Shown here in pieces: positions 1 to 8,217 of a stretch of DNA of 44,286 nucleotides. The position numbers and the translations under genes are program-made. Below the pieces are notes generated by a model. That model was not told the origin of the DNA, searched no databases, and saw only the letters and a list, made by a program, of their open reading frames with translations. This DNA comes from Rhodothermaceae bacterium. GTDB lineage: Bacteria > Bacteroidota > Rhodothermia > Balneolales > Cyclonatronaceae. The DNA is taken from contig JAIVHB010000005.1 of NCBI GenBank assembly GCA_020201275.1, positions 1 through 44,286 of the forward strand, written 5' to 3'. The number at the start of each line of letters is the position of its first letter. The first letter of the stretch is position 1.

Positions 1-45
1 ACTGCCCGAAATTATCCGCGATCTATTAATTCTCCAACGCTCCCC

Positions 46-68
46 GGCGGCTTTTTAAAAAAGCCGCC
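46..68. repeat. GC/AT palindrome at left edge
   Basis: GGCGGC followed by five T, six A and GCCGCC forms a near-perfect 23-bp inverted repeat. It lies downstream of the minus-strand peptidase gene. The T tract is inside rather than after the GC arms, so this is not a standard intrinsic terminator in either direction. It may mark the edge of the repeat block that follows. Confidence 0.5.
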
Positions 69-73
69 ACATG

Positions 74-206
74 GTTCGACTTCGGTCGTCGCTCCGCCCT
101 TCGACTCCGCCCTTCGACTCCGCCCTTCGACTCCGCTACGCTGCGCTCAGGACTGCGCTCAGGACTGCGCTCAGGCCATGCCCCGACCTGCGCTCACCAT
201 GACGTT
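74..206 (+). repeat. Interspersed repeat copy 1 with two internal tandem arrays
   Basis: The stretch carries the words CTTCGACT, TGCGCTCAG and ATGACG in the order seen in the copies near 3.3 and 7.9 kb. It contains a 13-bp unit (TCCGCCCTTCGAC) three times at 93-131 and a 12-bp unit (CTGCGCTCAGGA, last base changed in unit 3) three times at 141-176. It occupies the space just past the stop of the first peptidase gene. No convincing gene lies within bases 1-213. Confidence 0.7.
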
Positions 207-213
207 TATTAAA

Positions 214-2634
214 TCAGTTCGCGGCTGTTTCCGTTACAGGTTCGGCGTTTTTCACATAGTGATCGAGCCAGGTCAGGGTTTCCCAAAGCATGTGAAGCAC
301 CGATTCACGTGCCCGGTATCCGTGGCTTTCATGAGGCAGCATCACCAGTCGCGTGGTTCCGCCCAATCCGGCAATGGCCTGGTACAGGCGTTCGCTCTGA
401 AGCGGGAAGGTTCCTGAATTGTTGTCGGCCTCGCCGTGGATGAAAAGTATCGGCGTTTTGATCTGGTGCGCAAAGAAAAATGGCGACATTGTGATATACA
501 ATTCGGTATCATCCCAGATGGTACGTGCTTCGGCCTGAAAACCGAACGGAGTAAGGCTGCGGTTATATGCACCGCTGCGGGCGATTCCCGCTTTAAACAG
601 ATCGCTGTGGGCCAGCAGATTAGCCGTCATGAACGCGCCGTAGGAATGTCCGCCCACAGCAACACGGTTTGGATCGGTTACTCCACGTTCTTCACCCATA
701 CTGATGGCCGCTTTGGCGTTCATTATCAATTGTGCGATAAAGGTATCGTTGGGCTCTTCGCCATCCTCACCAATTACCGGCATCGACGCGTTGTCAATTA
801 CGGCGTAACCCTGGGTTACCAGCCACTGCGGACCCCAATATCCGATGTTGGTGAAGGAATAGGGAGACCCGGTTACCTGTCCGGCTGCATCGGCACTGCC
901 GAACTCGCGCGGATAGGCCCAGATTACAGTCGGCAGCGGTCTCAACCCGTCTTCCCGCTCATATGATACAAACTCCCGGGTTACGTCCTTGTACTGGGGA
1001 GTGGGATGTTCGAAATGAGTGAGCTGCCGCATTGAACCATCACTGAGATTGCGGAGAAAGAAATTTGAGGGTTCCGTGGTGCTCTGTCGGGTTGTAATAA
1101 CCTCCAGGTTTCCCTCATCCTTCATGGTCACTACCATCTCGTAGTAGGGCGGTTCAGATTGCCAGAGCCGTTCTGTATCCCCGGTTTCGGTATTGTAGGT
1201 GTCAAGAAATGGCCGGTTGCCGTCGGGTGATGCCCCCATGCCGGTCATGAACAGCGTTTTATTGTCGGAAGCAAACAACAGGGTAGCCTGACCGTCGTCG
1301 CCGATCTGCATCATGGGTGTGCCGGGATCGTTGTACCGGTCTTCATAATTGCGTTCACGCAGCAGGGTTTGCCCCGATGCCGGGCTGTCGGGGCTTACCG
1401 CCCAAATACGTTCCGTGCGTGTGGCCCGCCAGTTTTCGCGAACCATGGCAAAATTGCCGAGACCCCACCAGAGTCCTCCAAAACGGTCCTGCAGCCTGGC
1501 AAGTTCAACCGGCTTGCCGCTGAATGGGGCATCCATCATGTAGACCACATCCCGGATCTCGGCTTCTGTTCTTGGATCGCCGCCGTCCTGAGCCTCAACC
1601 CAGGCAATCGATGCAGGTGCATCATTCCGCCAGGTTATGGAGCGCCGGCCCTCATTGGTGGAATTGAACCCGAGCGGGACTTCCGTAAGCAGAGGCAAGC
1701 TTTCTACGGTGTAAACTGTTCTGCCGGCCCGGTCGGTAATCTCGGTTGTCTGCGGAAACCGGAATGCAGGAACGATGTAGCTGTAGGGCCGGCTAAGCGT
1801 TGACAGCATCAGATAATTGCCATCGGGCGAGGGCGACATCGTACTGATCACGCCGGTGCGGTTCAGGCTGGTAACCCGGCCATTCATGTCTGCAGCAACG
1901 ATTTCGGATGTGAAGTAATAGTCGAACAGATCTTCATGATGTGTGTTCTGAAGCATATCCTGGTACGTTCTGGCAGGTGTGGTACGTCCCAGGTTTTGCT
2001 GTATTACCGGCCCTGAAGGGGCAAGGGGCGCTACGGGAACGGGACCACGGTTGGCGGGGATTCTTTTCACATAGAGCATCGCGCCATCGGGATGCCAGGT
2101 ATGGCTGGCCCCGTAGAATGCGTCGTTAACCATAAAATCGACGAGTCTGCGGGCGCTGGCATCCCCGGTTTCGGCAACCCAGAGTTCGATCCCGTCATTG
2201 GTGGTATGCGTAAATGCAATTCTGCTTCCATCGGGCGACCAGCGCATATTGCCAAGGCGTGGATTCGCCGGCAGACCTGTAATATCACGGGTGTTACCGG
2301 TTTCGATATCGAGCAGGCTCATGCCGTAGACAAAACTGCCACGGCTGCCACCGTTTGTGGCGGGGTTTACACGGATACCGGCCAGGCGCAGTTCAGGTTG
2401 GGCAAGCTCTTCGATTGAGGGCAGGCTGGGCCGGTCCATCAGCAGCATGGTTGAGCGGGTGGGGTCGAGACTGGTACCGGGTGAGGGGGCGCCGTCAACC
2501 AGATCTATAAGCTCCTGAGGTGGCAGCTGGTAGGTTATATTCACATCATCATGCTGGGCCTTCACAGGCAGAATGGCCGCAAAAACAAATACAACGGCTG
2601 TCAGTTTGGTGATGATTAATTTATTCTTGTTCAT
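214..2634 (-). CDS. Secreted S9 peptidase, glutamyl-endopeptidase-like (S9D)
   Basis: This is an 806-residue exported serine peptidase of the prolyl oligopeptidase clan. The N-terminus has Lys residues, a hydrophobic stretch (VVFVFAAILPV) and then KAQ, which reads as a Sec signal peptide. The middle holds repeated WSPDGS-type beta-propeller strands. The C-terminal alpha/beta-hydrolase domain has nucleophile motif GGHSYGAF (Ser at about residue 664), an acid in HGEADNN and a histidine in PHESHGY. The opening YQLPPQELIDLVDGAP and the C-terminal motifs match my memory of the plant chloroplast glutamyl endopeptidase family, so cleavage after Glu is a reasonable inference. It is probably periplasmic or surface-exposed. 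A second S9 gene follows upstream on the same strand after an 880-bp gap, so the two are unlikely to share a transcript. Start is ATG at 2634. Family call is strong; substrate is inferred. Confidence 0.93.
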   Translation of the reverse strand: MNKNKLIITKLTAVVFVFAAILPVKAQHDDVNITYQLPPQELIDLVDGAPSPGTSLDPTRSTMLLMDRPSLPSIEELAQPELRLAGIRVNPATNGGSRGSFVYGMSLLDIETGNTRDITGLPANPRLGNMRWSPDGSRIAFTHTTNDGIELWVAETGDASARRLVDFMVNDAFYGASHTWHPDGAMLYVKRIPANRGPVPVAPLAPSGPVIQQNLGRTTPARTYQDMLQNTHHEDLFDYYFTSEIVAADMNGRVTSLNRTGVISTMSPSPDGNYLMLSTLSRPYSYIVPAFRFPQTTEITDRAGRTVYTVESLPLLTEVPLGFNSTNEGRRSITWRNDAPASIAWVEAQDGGDPRTEAEIRDVVYMMDAPFSGKPVELARLQDRFGGLWWGLGNFAMVRENWRATRTERIWAVSPDSPASGQTLLRERNYEDRYNDPGTPMMQIGDDGQATLLFASDNKTLFMTGMGASPDGNRPFLDTYNTETGDTERLWQSEPPYYEMVVTMKDEGNLEVITTRQSTTEPSNFFLRNLSDGSMRQLTHFEHPTPQYKDVTREFVSYEREDGLRPLPTVIWAYPREFGSADAAGQVTGSPYSFTNIGYWGPQWLVTQGYAVIDNASMPVIGEDGEEPNDTFIAQLIMNAKAAISMGEERGVTDPNRVAVGGHSYGAFMTANLLAHSDLFKAGIARSGAYNRSLTPFGFQAEARTIWDDTELYITMSPFFFAHQIKTPILFIHGEADNNSGTFPLQSERLYQAIAGLGGTTRLVMLPHESHGYRARESVLHMLWETLTWLDHYVKNAEPVTETAAN

Positions 2635-3517
2635 GGCGTAACTATGTTGAGGTGAAGTTGGCTCAAAAAAACTGTATACCCGGATTACAGGGCCGTCCGG
2701 CTGGTTAAATTAGGGTATGTTTAGATTAGGTGATATCATAAGTATATACAAATGTATTGGGGTAAAAAGATGTTACTTGTGGCAGTATTCCATGCATACT
2801 CTGCATATGGATGGCGAAAGCAAGGAGAAAAGACGTGGAGGTAACCAGGTAACAAGGATCCTGCTAAATGGATTTGTTTTTCGTTCTTCATCCACATAAA
2901 CTTATTGAAACTTCAGCGGGTGTGTTTTGTTAATAGCAACGGTTCACTGTTTATAAAAACGACCCACCGTTTATAGCAGGTTGTTATCAATGGTAGCATA
3001 CATTTCGGTTTAAAGAGCCTGTTCTGGCGCATAATTACTGTAATGGAGTTATACACCCATATCATTCCCTCACATTATCCCGTGCCACCGGATTATAGGA
3101 ATAAATGGCCTGTTAACCGGTTACATCGGTGGGCTCGAACGCAAAGCCGCTCTTCTGCAGCACGAGGGCATACCCATGCAGGCCAGCCTGTTCGGGTGGT
3201 CATTTTAATTATTGGCCTGGCAGATACAAGACAGTGAAAAGGCAGAAGTTAGAAGGCGTGAGGCAGAAGTTGGGGGGGTTGAGCTGTGCAGTGCGCGGCA
3301 CTGCACACATACTTCGACTTCATCCCGGAGTACCGGGACTGCGCTCTGTATGACGGGGTGAGCACTTCCAAACTCAATTGCTCAATTGCTCCGTAGATCC
3401 CTAACTCAAAAACCGGGCTGTTCAAAAATCCCGGTAAATCCCCGGGATCACGCACAAATCCCCACTTCCCTATTCTACTGTTCACTACCTCCAGCTTTCC
3501 CACGTCCAAAATCTGCT
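2635..3517. other. Intergenic stretch between two S9 peptidase genes
   Basis: No ORF here looks like a protein: the short open frames have no family resemblance and run through the repeat element. On the minus strand TACATTTG (2756 down to 2749) fits the TAnnTTTG -7 consensus of Bacteroidota and could serve the upstream peptidase gene about 115 bases away, but I find no matching -33 element. The segment 3285-3392 is a copy of the interspersed repeat, followed by low-complexity CAATTGCT repeats and CCGGG-rich sequence. Confidence 0.55.
3285..3355 (+). repeat. Interspersed repeat copy 2 with two hairpins
   Basis: A hairpin with 10-bp arms (TGTGCAGTGC, loop GCG, GCACTGCACA; 3285-3307) is followed by CTTCGACTTCATCCCGG, a second hairpin (TCCCGG/CCGGGA) and TGCGCTCTGTATGACGG ending at 3355. 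The downstream CACTTCCAAA is also shared with the copy at 7.9 kb. Confidence 0.8.
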
Positions 3518-5677
3518 TCAACGACCGGTATAGCGGTGGAAAAATTCGGCCATCCTAAGCAGCCTGTCTAACCGCTGCACTATATTGCCGCTGCGCGATA
3601 ATTCATGGCTGGCACCGGGGTATCTCACAAATTCAACCGGTTTTTCCAGGATTTTGAGGCTTTTGTACATCATTTCACTCTGGCTCACACCGGTGCGCAG
3701 GTCCACATCCCCGTGCAGAATGAGCAGGGGGGTATCGATCTGGTCCACCCAGGTGTAGGGCGACTCCCTGTCAAGTACAGCCTTCACATCTGCATCCCAG
3801 GGATAGCCATCGAAACGATCGGGAATAAGGCGCCAGGCGTTGCCCTCGCCCATAAAGGTGGTCAGCTCATATACGCCCCGTTGGGCGGCAGCGGCACTGA
3901 AGCGGTGGTCATGCGCAACAATCCAGGCAACGAGATACCCTCCGTATGAACCTCCGGTTACCACCATCCTTTCAGGGTCGGCCCAAGTCTCAGCTGCAGC
4001 CCGGTCGGCAGCGGCAAGCACGTCGTTCATGGGGCCGAACCCCCAGTCATTGTGATTGCCATGCTGGAAATCACGGCCGTACCCGCCCGAGCCCCGCGGA
4101 TTGGCGTAGACAATACCATATCCCATGGCGGCAAACAGCTGGAATTCGTGCCACATCGTTGCCTCGCCCGGGCCCCACATGGCCGAAGGCCCGCCGTGGA
4201 TCTGCAGCAGCAGTGGGTATGATTCATCCTCATCGAAAAATGCAGGCTTCATTATCCAGTATTCAATTACGAAACCGTCGGATGTGGCCAGGGTATGCTT
4301 TTCCGGGAAACTCAGCCTTTTTTCACCGAGCCAGACGCTGTTATGGGTTGTAATCCTCTCCGCACGGCTCATGTCGTCGCGGGCGACGTATATTTCGAAG
4401 GGATTGGCCACCTCAGTAAGTACAAAGGCTATTTGGTTTCCGCGGATGTCATAGTCGCGGATACCCGTATCGTTTGAGCTGAGCTGCCGGTGTTCGCCAG
4501 TCCGGATGTCAAAACGGTACAGCGGAAATCCGCCGTTGGCCGGTGCCACCGCATAGATGTGGCGGCTGTTGGAAGACCATTTGATGTTGCCGGCCGAACG
4601 GTCGAAATTTTCTGAAATGAAGCGGTACGATCCATCACGTGCATCAAGTATGCCGATCATGGTTTGGGCATACCCGCGGTCGGTCTGGTCGGATGCGAGA
4701 AAAGCAATATAGCGGCCGTCGGGCGAGTAGACGGGGTTGAACAGGCTGTAATCGGGGATATCCAACAGAACGCTAAGACCTGACTCGTCGCGACCGCTTG
4801 CGTAAAGGGTACTCCGTGTTACCCGGTCGGGATGAAGGGTATCATCGGCCGGACCCTGAAAAACGATTCTCATACCATCGGGCGACCAGCTGCCGGCCGA
4901 ATAGGATTGGTAACCCCGTGTAACAGCGACCGGTTTGCCATTCCCGTCTGCCGGAACAGTTAACAGGTGGCTGAACGTAATTTCAGGCTGCAATCCCGTT
5001 TCGGACAAAAAATTGAGGCGGTTGATAATACGGGGGTTCTGCTGGTCCTCATTTTTTCGGAGCCAGGCCCGAATTTCATCCAGGTTTCCGTCCGGATCGG
5101 GTTTGGTCTCACCGGGTTCGAAAGGTATTCCGAGTACCGGCTTTTCGTGATCCCATGAATGGCGTTCAGAAGATAGCAGTTCATCACCGGCAATCTGATT
5201 ATAGTCGATTGAGGTTGAGAACAGGATACTTTTGCCATCGGGCGACCAGGCCGGTGAACCAGCACCGTATTCGTAATCGGTTAGCTGCCGGGCTTCCCCT
5301 CCCGTCATGGACAGCAGAAAAATCTGCGGTTTATCATTTACGGCCCTCGTGAAAGCTACAGTCTTTCCATCCATACTCCATGCAGGCTGTGTGGCGCTCT
5401 CTTTTCCGTAGGTCAGCTGTCTTGGTTCCGAGGTACCGTTGGCAGCAACAAGAAACAGCTGAGTGTCATATCTGTATTCCCCCTGGTTTTCCTCATCATC
5501 CTGGACACGTTGGAGCGTGTAAATGATATACTTCTCATCGGGTGAAATTCCGACCGATCCGGGCTGCCTGATCTGCAGCAGCTCTGTAGCGGTTATCGGC
5601 TGGTTTCCGGTTTGTGCCTGCAGGGCAAATGCAAAACTTATTAGGATCAGGGTGATAATAAAAATTCGATATTTCAT
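3518..5677 (-). CDS. Secreted S9 prolyl oligopeptidase-family peptidase
   Basis: This is an exported dipeptidyl/acylaminoacyl-peptidase-like enzyme of about 719 residues. I chose the ATG at 5677 because it begins a clean signal peptide (MKYRIFIITLILISFAFA, then LQAQ). The frame is open to a GTG at 5716, which would put 13 polar residues ahead of it. The N-terminal half is a TolB/DPP-type beta-propeller with several SPDG(K/R) strands (SPDEKYIIY, WSPDGKSILF, YSPDGRYIAF). The catalytic domain carries GGSYGGYL (Ser at about residue 577), acid in HGDVDLRTG and His in GASHELSRSG. It should release short peptides or N-terminal residues in the periplasm. Although it neighbours the other S9 gene, the two proteins are from different S9 branches, so this is not a recent duplication. 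Exact specificity cannot be read from sequence. Confidence 0.92.
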   Translation of the reverse strand: MKYRIFIITLILISFAFALQAQTGNQPITATELLQIRQPGSVGISPDEKYIIYTLQRVQDDEENQGEYRYDTQLFLVAANGTSEPRQLTYGKESATQPAWSMDGKTVAFTRAVNDKPQIFLLSMTGGEARQLTDYEYGAGSPAWSPDGKSILFSTSIDYNQIAGDELLSSERHSWDHEKPVLGIPFEPGETKPDPDGNLDEIRAWLRKNEDQQNPRIINRLNFLSETGLQPEITFSHLLTVPADGNGKPVAVTRGYQSYSAGSWSPDGMRIVFQGPADDTLHPDRVTRSTLYASGRDESGLSVLLDIPDYSLFNPVYSPDGRYIAFLASDQTDRGYAQTMIGILDARDGSYRFISENFDRSAGNIKWSSNSRHIYAVAPANGGFPLYRFDIRTGEHRQLSSNDTGIRDYDIRGNQIAFVLTEVANPFEIYVARDDMSRAERITTHNSVWLGEKRLSFPEKHTLATSDGFVIEYWIMKPAFFDEDESYPLLLQIHGGPSAMWGPGEATMWHEFQLFAAMGYGIVYANPRGSGGYGRDFQHGNHNDWGFGPMNDVLAAADRAAAETWADPERMVVTGGSYGGYLVAWIVAHDHRFSAAAAQRGVYELTTFMGEGNAWRLIPDRFDGYPWDADVKAVLDRESPYTWVDQIDTPLLILHGDVDLRTGVSQSEMMYKSLKILEKPVEFVRYPGASHELSRSGNIVQRLDRLLRMAEFFHRYTGR

Positions 5678-5801
5678 TAATGGCCGGGTGGTTGATTGTT
5701 TATGTTGGATGCGCACTGACTATGGCAGAGAAAAACATTGGTAAATACGGTAATCTTATGTCCGGGTCAAATGTTGCTTCTTATTGTAATAAGGCTGAAA
5801 A

Positions 5802-6089
5802 TCAGGAGTTTTGAGAACTGCCGGGCCTGTTGAGGTTGGCCTCTGTAGCTCCCCATCCGCCACCTGATTCCGAACATAATCTGTAATGTTCAACCTGCGG
5901 ATGTTTTTCCAGTATAGAATGAACGAGCCTTCGCAGCGTACCGGTTCCCTTGCCGTGTATAATCCGGATCGTGAAGATGTTTCTGGTAAGGCACTCATCG
6001 ATATAGTCGGGAATTAGATATTTGATCTCAGCCGGACGGAAGAGATGCAGATCAAGTGTGCCATCGATAGGTAATTCCACTGGTTCCAT
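5802..6089 (-). CDS. Small Smr/MutS2 C-terminal domain protein
   Basis: This 95-residue protein is almost entirely one Smr domain. It has LDLHLFRP (the conserved LDLHG-type start, here with Leu-Phe after the His), then IIHGKGTGTLR (HGxGxG nucleic-acid-binding loop) and the C-terminal GGWGATE. Smr domains act as DNA-nicking or, in MutS2/SmrB, RNA- or ribosome-linked nucleases; stand-alone versions are poorly characterised. It sits 124 bases upstream of the chosen start of the S9 peptidase gene on the same strand and is divergent from the porin gene across a 325-bp gap. There is no signal peptide, so it is cytoplasmic. Start is ATG at 6089. Function beyond the domain is not assignable. Confidence 0.85.
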   Translation of the reverse strand: MEPVELPIDGTLDLHLFRPAEIKYLIPDYIDECLTRNIFTIRIIHGKGTGTLRRLVHSILEKHPQVEHYRLCSESGGGWGATEANLNRPGSSQNS

Positions 6090-6414
6090 AACATGAGAAA
6101 TTACCTGATGAGCAAGTCAATTAAAAGCTGACCGCCAGTGTTTTTGCGAATGGTAAAGTCCTTTATATTGATGGTAATGTAAATTTGTAAAGTACCACCC
6201 GGTAATCCGCACAATATTTGACAAGTTACAGTCATAATTATCAGGGAATAATAAGCGGGTTTTAAACGGTTTTTTTTCACTTTAATGGGGAAATGGAAAT
6301 AAAAAAAGTGGGGCTGTACATTAATTGGCGAGATTTAGTCAATAACGATCAATTAAATTGAGTAATTATAATAGACTCATTATATTTGTTCAATAACATT
6401 ATTTTATCATCTAC
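6090..6414. other. AT-rich divergent intergenic region
   Basis: The region separates the Smr gene (minus) from the porin gene (plus). It is much more AT-rich than its flanks, has runs of A and T (for example near 6270 and 6300), and contains the candidate porin promoter at its right end. I see no ORF or RNA gene in it. Confidence 0.5.
6358..6388 (+). promoter_or_regulatory. Candidate Bacteroidota-type promoter of the porin gene
   Basis: TATATTTG at 6381-6388 fits the -7 consensus TAnnTTTG exactly, and TTG at 6358-6360 lies 20 bases upstream, the spacing known for the -33 TTTG box of Bacteroidota primary sigma promoters. Transcription would begin near 6394, about 20 bases before the GTG at 6415 and 45 before the alternative ATG at 6439. 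Confidence 0.5.
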
Positions 6415-7611
6415 GTGAAATTTAGTTTCGATCAACAAATGTTTGATATAAGTCGTATTAAAGGCCCGGTTCTGATACTGCCTATCTTATTACTCCTCTT
6501 CACACTGCTAACTGGGAACCGGGCCTTTTCTCAATCTGATCGTGCACCGGTCATAACCCTGGGCGATGATGTACGCTTCCGCCTGGGTGGAACCTTCCAG
6601 CCCCGATTCACCTATGATCAGTTTGGCGGTGTGGATGATGCCGGTAATGAAGTCAGTACCGCCGCTTTTGGTATTCGCCGCGCCAGGCTTCGTTTATATG
6701 GGCAAATCGGAAGTGATATCGTGATCTTCTTCCAGATGGAAGGTTCCGGTACAAGTACCCAGTTAATGGATATCAGGGTAGCTTACCGGCTCTACAACGA
6801 CTGGTTTATCAGGGCAGGACGTTTTGTTGGCGCACAGCCCCGTGTTTTCGCCATCACATCACACAGCAGCCTCGATGTGATCGAACGTCCTGCAATCGGC
6901 GAAGTCTGGGCCCGTGGCACGCTTGGTGCCGACGGCCGCGACTATGGTGTTGAGCTGTACTATAAAACATCGGATGCCGAACTCCGCCTGTTTGCACATA
7001 ATGGTGCGAATAACGACAATTTCCGCCCTAATACGGGTGGAAACAGACCTTCTGACAACAGGGGCTTTAATCCGGCCTTGTCTGCCTACGCTTCATACAA
7101 CCCATCATTCTTTGACGGACTTGAAGTTGGTCTTTTCGGGGGCTACAATCCTTCGGAAAACAGCAACACAGCCTATGCCTCACCGTTTGAAGGCCGCAAA
7201 TATTCAAACTATTCGGGTCATATCTATTGGGGTGCAGATCCCGGTTCACAGCCTGTAAGGATCAAGGCTGACTATTTAGGTATCCGGTACAAATCGTTTT
7301 TGATGCCCGGAACTGATGGTACCTTCCCTCAGACTTTCCAGCAAACAGTATCAGGCGCGTCGCTGTTTGCATCGGTCATGCCTTCGAAAGCCGTTGAAGC
7401 CTTCACAAGAGTTGAATATATCGATTTTGGTCATATGGATGACACTTACGATACCTTCCTTACATTCGGTGCCACATATAGTATGAGCGCGGCAAGAGGT
7501 AAAGCATTCGGTAACGCCAGATTAACCCTGGCTTGGTCTGGTCGCTATTACAACGAATCCCAGTATCAGCCCCGCAACACCATAACCCTGCAGTCACAAT
7601 TCTTCTTCTGA
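6415..7611 (+). CDS. Phosphate-selective porin O/P family protein
   Basis: This 398-residue outer-membrane beta-barrel has a signal peptide (hydrophobic core VLILPILLLLFTLLTG, then NRAFSQ). The mature start (VITLGDDVRFRLGGTFQPRF) and the block FGIRRARLRLYGQI are typical of the OprO/OprP porin family, and the chain ends in aromatic QSQFFF, the expected C-terminal barrel signature. Such porins pass phosphate or other anions across the outer membrane. The length is normal for the family. No phosphate-uptake genes lie nearby, so the substrate is only the family default. The first possible start is GTG at 6415; ATG at 6439 would still leave a full signal peptide and is an equally good choice. A candidate promoter lies just upstream, and an inverted copy of the interspersed repeat follows the stop. 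Confidence 0.85.
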   Translation: MKFSFDQQMFDISRIKGPVLILPILLLLFTLLTGNRAFSQSDRAPVITLGDDVRFRLGGTFQPRFTYDQFGGVDDAGNEVSTAAFGIRRARLRLYGQIGSDIVIFFQMEGSGTSTQLMDIRVAYRLYNDWFIRAGRFVGAQPRVFAITSHSSLDVIERPAIGEVWARGTLGADGRDYGVELYYKTSDAELRLFAHNGANNDNFRPNTGGNRPSDNRGFNPALSAYASYNPSFFDGLEVGLFGGYNPSENSNTAYASPFEGRKYSNYSGHIYWGADPGSQPVRIKADYLGIRYKSFLMPGTDGTFPQTFQQTVSGASLFASVMPSKAVEAFTRVEYIDFGHMDDTYDTFLTFGATYSMSAARGKAFGNARLTLAWSGRYYNESQYQPRNTITLQSQFFF

Positions 7612-7647
7612 CCTCCAAACGTCACCTGAGCATGGCCTGAGCGCAGC

Positions 7648-7741
7648 CGTCATCCAGAGCGCAATCCCCCAATCCGTCATCCAGAGCGCAATCCCGGCTT
7701 GCCGGGATGAAGTCGAAGGATGTCGCGCTATGAAATAGCGC
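7648..7741 (-). repeat. Interspersed repeat copy 3, inverted, with partial duplication
   Basis: Read on the minus strand this gives CATCCTTCGACTTCATCCCG, a CCCGGC/GCCGGG hairpin, ATTGCGCTCTGGATGACG, matching copy 2 at 3.3 kb. The 21-bp end CGTCATCCAGAGCGCAATCC plus C occurs twice in tandem (7648-7668 and 7675-7695). The outer hairpin here is GCGCTAT-GAA-ATAGCGC (7725-7741), in the place occupied by the TGTGCAGTGC hairpin in copies 2 and 4. Confidence 0.75.
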
Positions 7742-7914
7742 TGCAGCGTTCACCAGGTGAAATCATTTAAAAGGAGTGTTCGTGCCCATTCATCACACTC
7801 AAATGCAGCCCCCCGGCCCGCTATAATTTAACTCAGGTTAATGAACACTCTCTGCTTTTCTGAACACTTCGAACACTTCGAACATTCTAAACACTCTTCA
7901 GTCCCAAATTAAAC

Positions 7915-7988
7915 TGTGCAGTGCGGCGCACTGCACACATACTTCGACTACATTTCCTGCTGCGCACGAAATTGCGCTCAGTATGACG
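7915..7988 (+). repeat. Interspersed repeat copy 4
   Basis: A perfect hairpin (TGTGCAGTGCG, one-base loop, CGCACTGCACA; 7915-7937) is followed by CACATACTTCGACTACAT and TTGCGCTCAGTATGACG (ends 7988), then CACTTCCAAA. The first 33 bases and the tail match copy 2 closely; the central hairpin segment has diverged. Confidence 0.8.
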
Positions 7989-8011
7989 TTATGGGTCGCC
8001 ACTTCCAAATT

Positions 8012-8067
8012 CCCTAGTTCTATTGTTCTATTGTTCCCTAGTTCTACTGTTCTATTGTTCCCTAATT
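8012..8067 (+). repeat. 24-bp tandem repeat
   Basis: CCCTAGTTCTATTGTTCTAT+TGTT (8012-8035) is repeated with one substitution (8036-8059) and then starts a third, truncated unit (CCCTAATTC). Internally it is built from GTTCTATT microrepeats. It directly follows repeat copy 4. Confidence 0.75.
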
Positions 8068-8101
8068 CCCACCCCCCCGTCTCTTTATCCTCATTTTTTT
8101 A

Positions 8102-8109
8102 TATATTTG
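8102..8109 (+). promoter_or_regulatory. Possible -7 box upstream of PTPS/FolE2 genes
   Basis: TATATTTG matches TAnnTTTG exactly and lies about 110 bases before the first pterin gene. I find no -33 TTTG at the right distance, so the call is weak. The leader between here and the gene shows no recognisable preQ1 riboswitch. Confidence 0.3.
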
Positions 8110-8217
8110 TGATGAAGAGGGTTCTGAAAAGCGTCAATATAACCGCACGCCGGGAACAGGCGGAACCGGATTTGTGTTGTGCTCATCTCATTACATAATC
8201 ACAAGAAACGATATACT

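Larger units (their letters stand above)
7612..8217. other. Repeat-filled intergenic region
   Basis: About 600 bases without a convincing gene. From left to right it holds an inverted copy of the interspersed repeat, GAACACTTC-like microrepeats at about 7842-7895, a forward copy of the same repeat, a 24-bp tandem repeat and a perfect -7 box ahead of the pterin genes. The one plus-strand open frame (7983-8198) runs through these repeats and is not protein-like. Confidence 0.7.

Noticed and set aside
46-68. Terminator after the first peptidase gene
   Set aside because: The T and A tracts lie between the GC arms, the reverse of the terminator order, so it was listed only as a palindrome.
3043-3353. 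Short plus-strand frames in the gap between the two S9 genes
   Set aside because: They overlap the interspersed repeat and have no start-site support or family resemblance.
8110-8217. preQ1 riboswitch ahead of the QueD-like gene
   Set aside because: I looked for the short preQ1-I stem and A-rich tail and did not find them.
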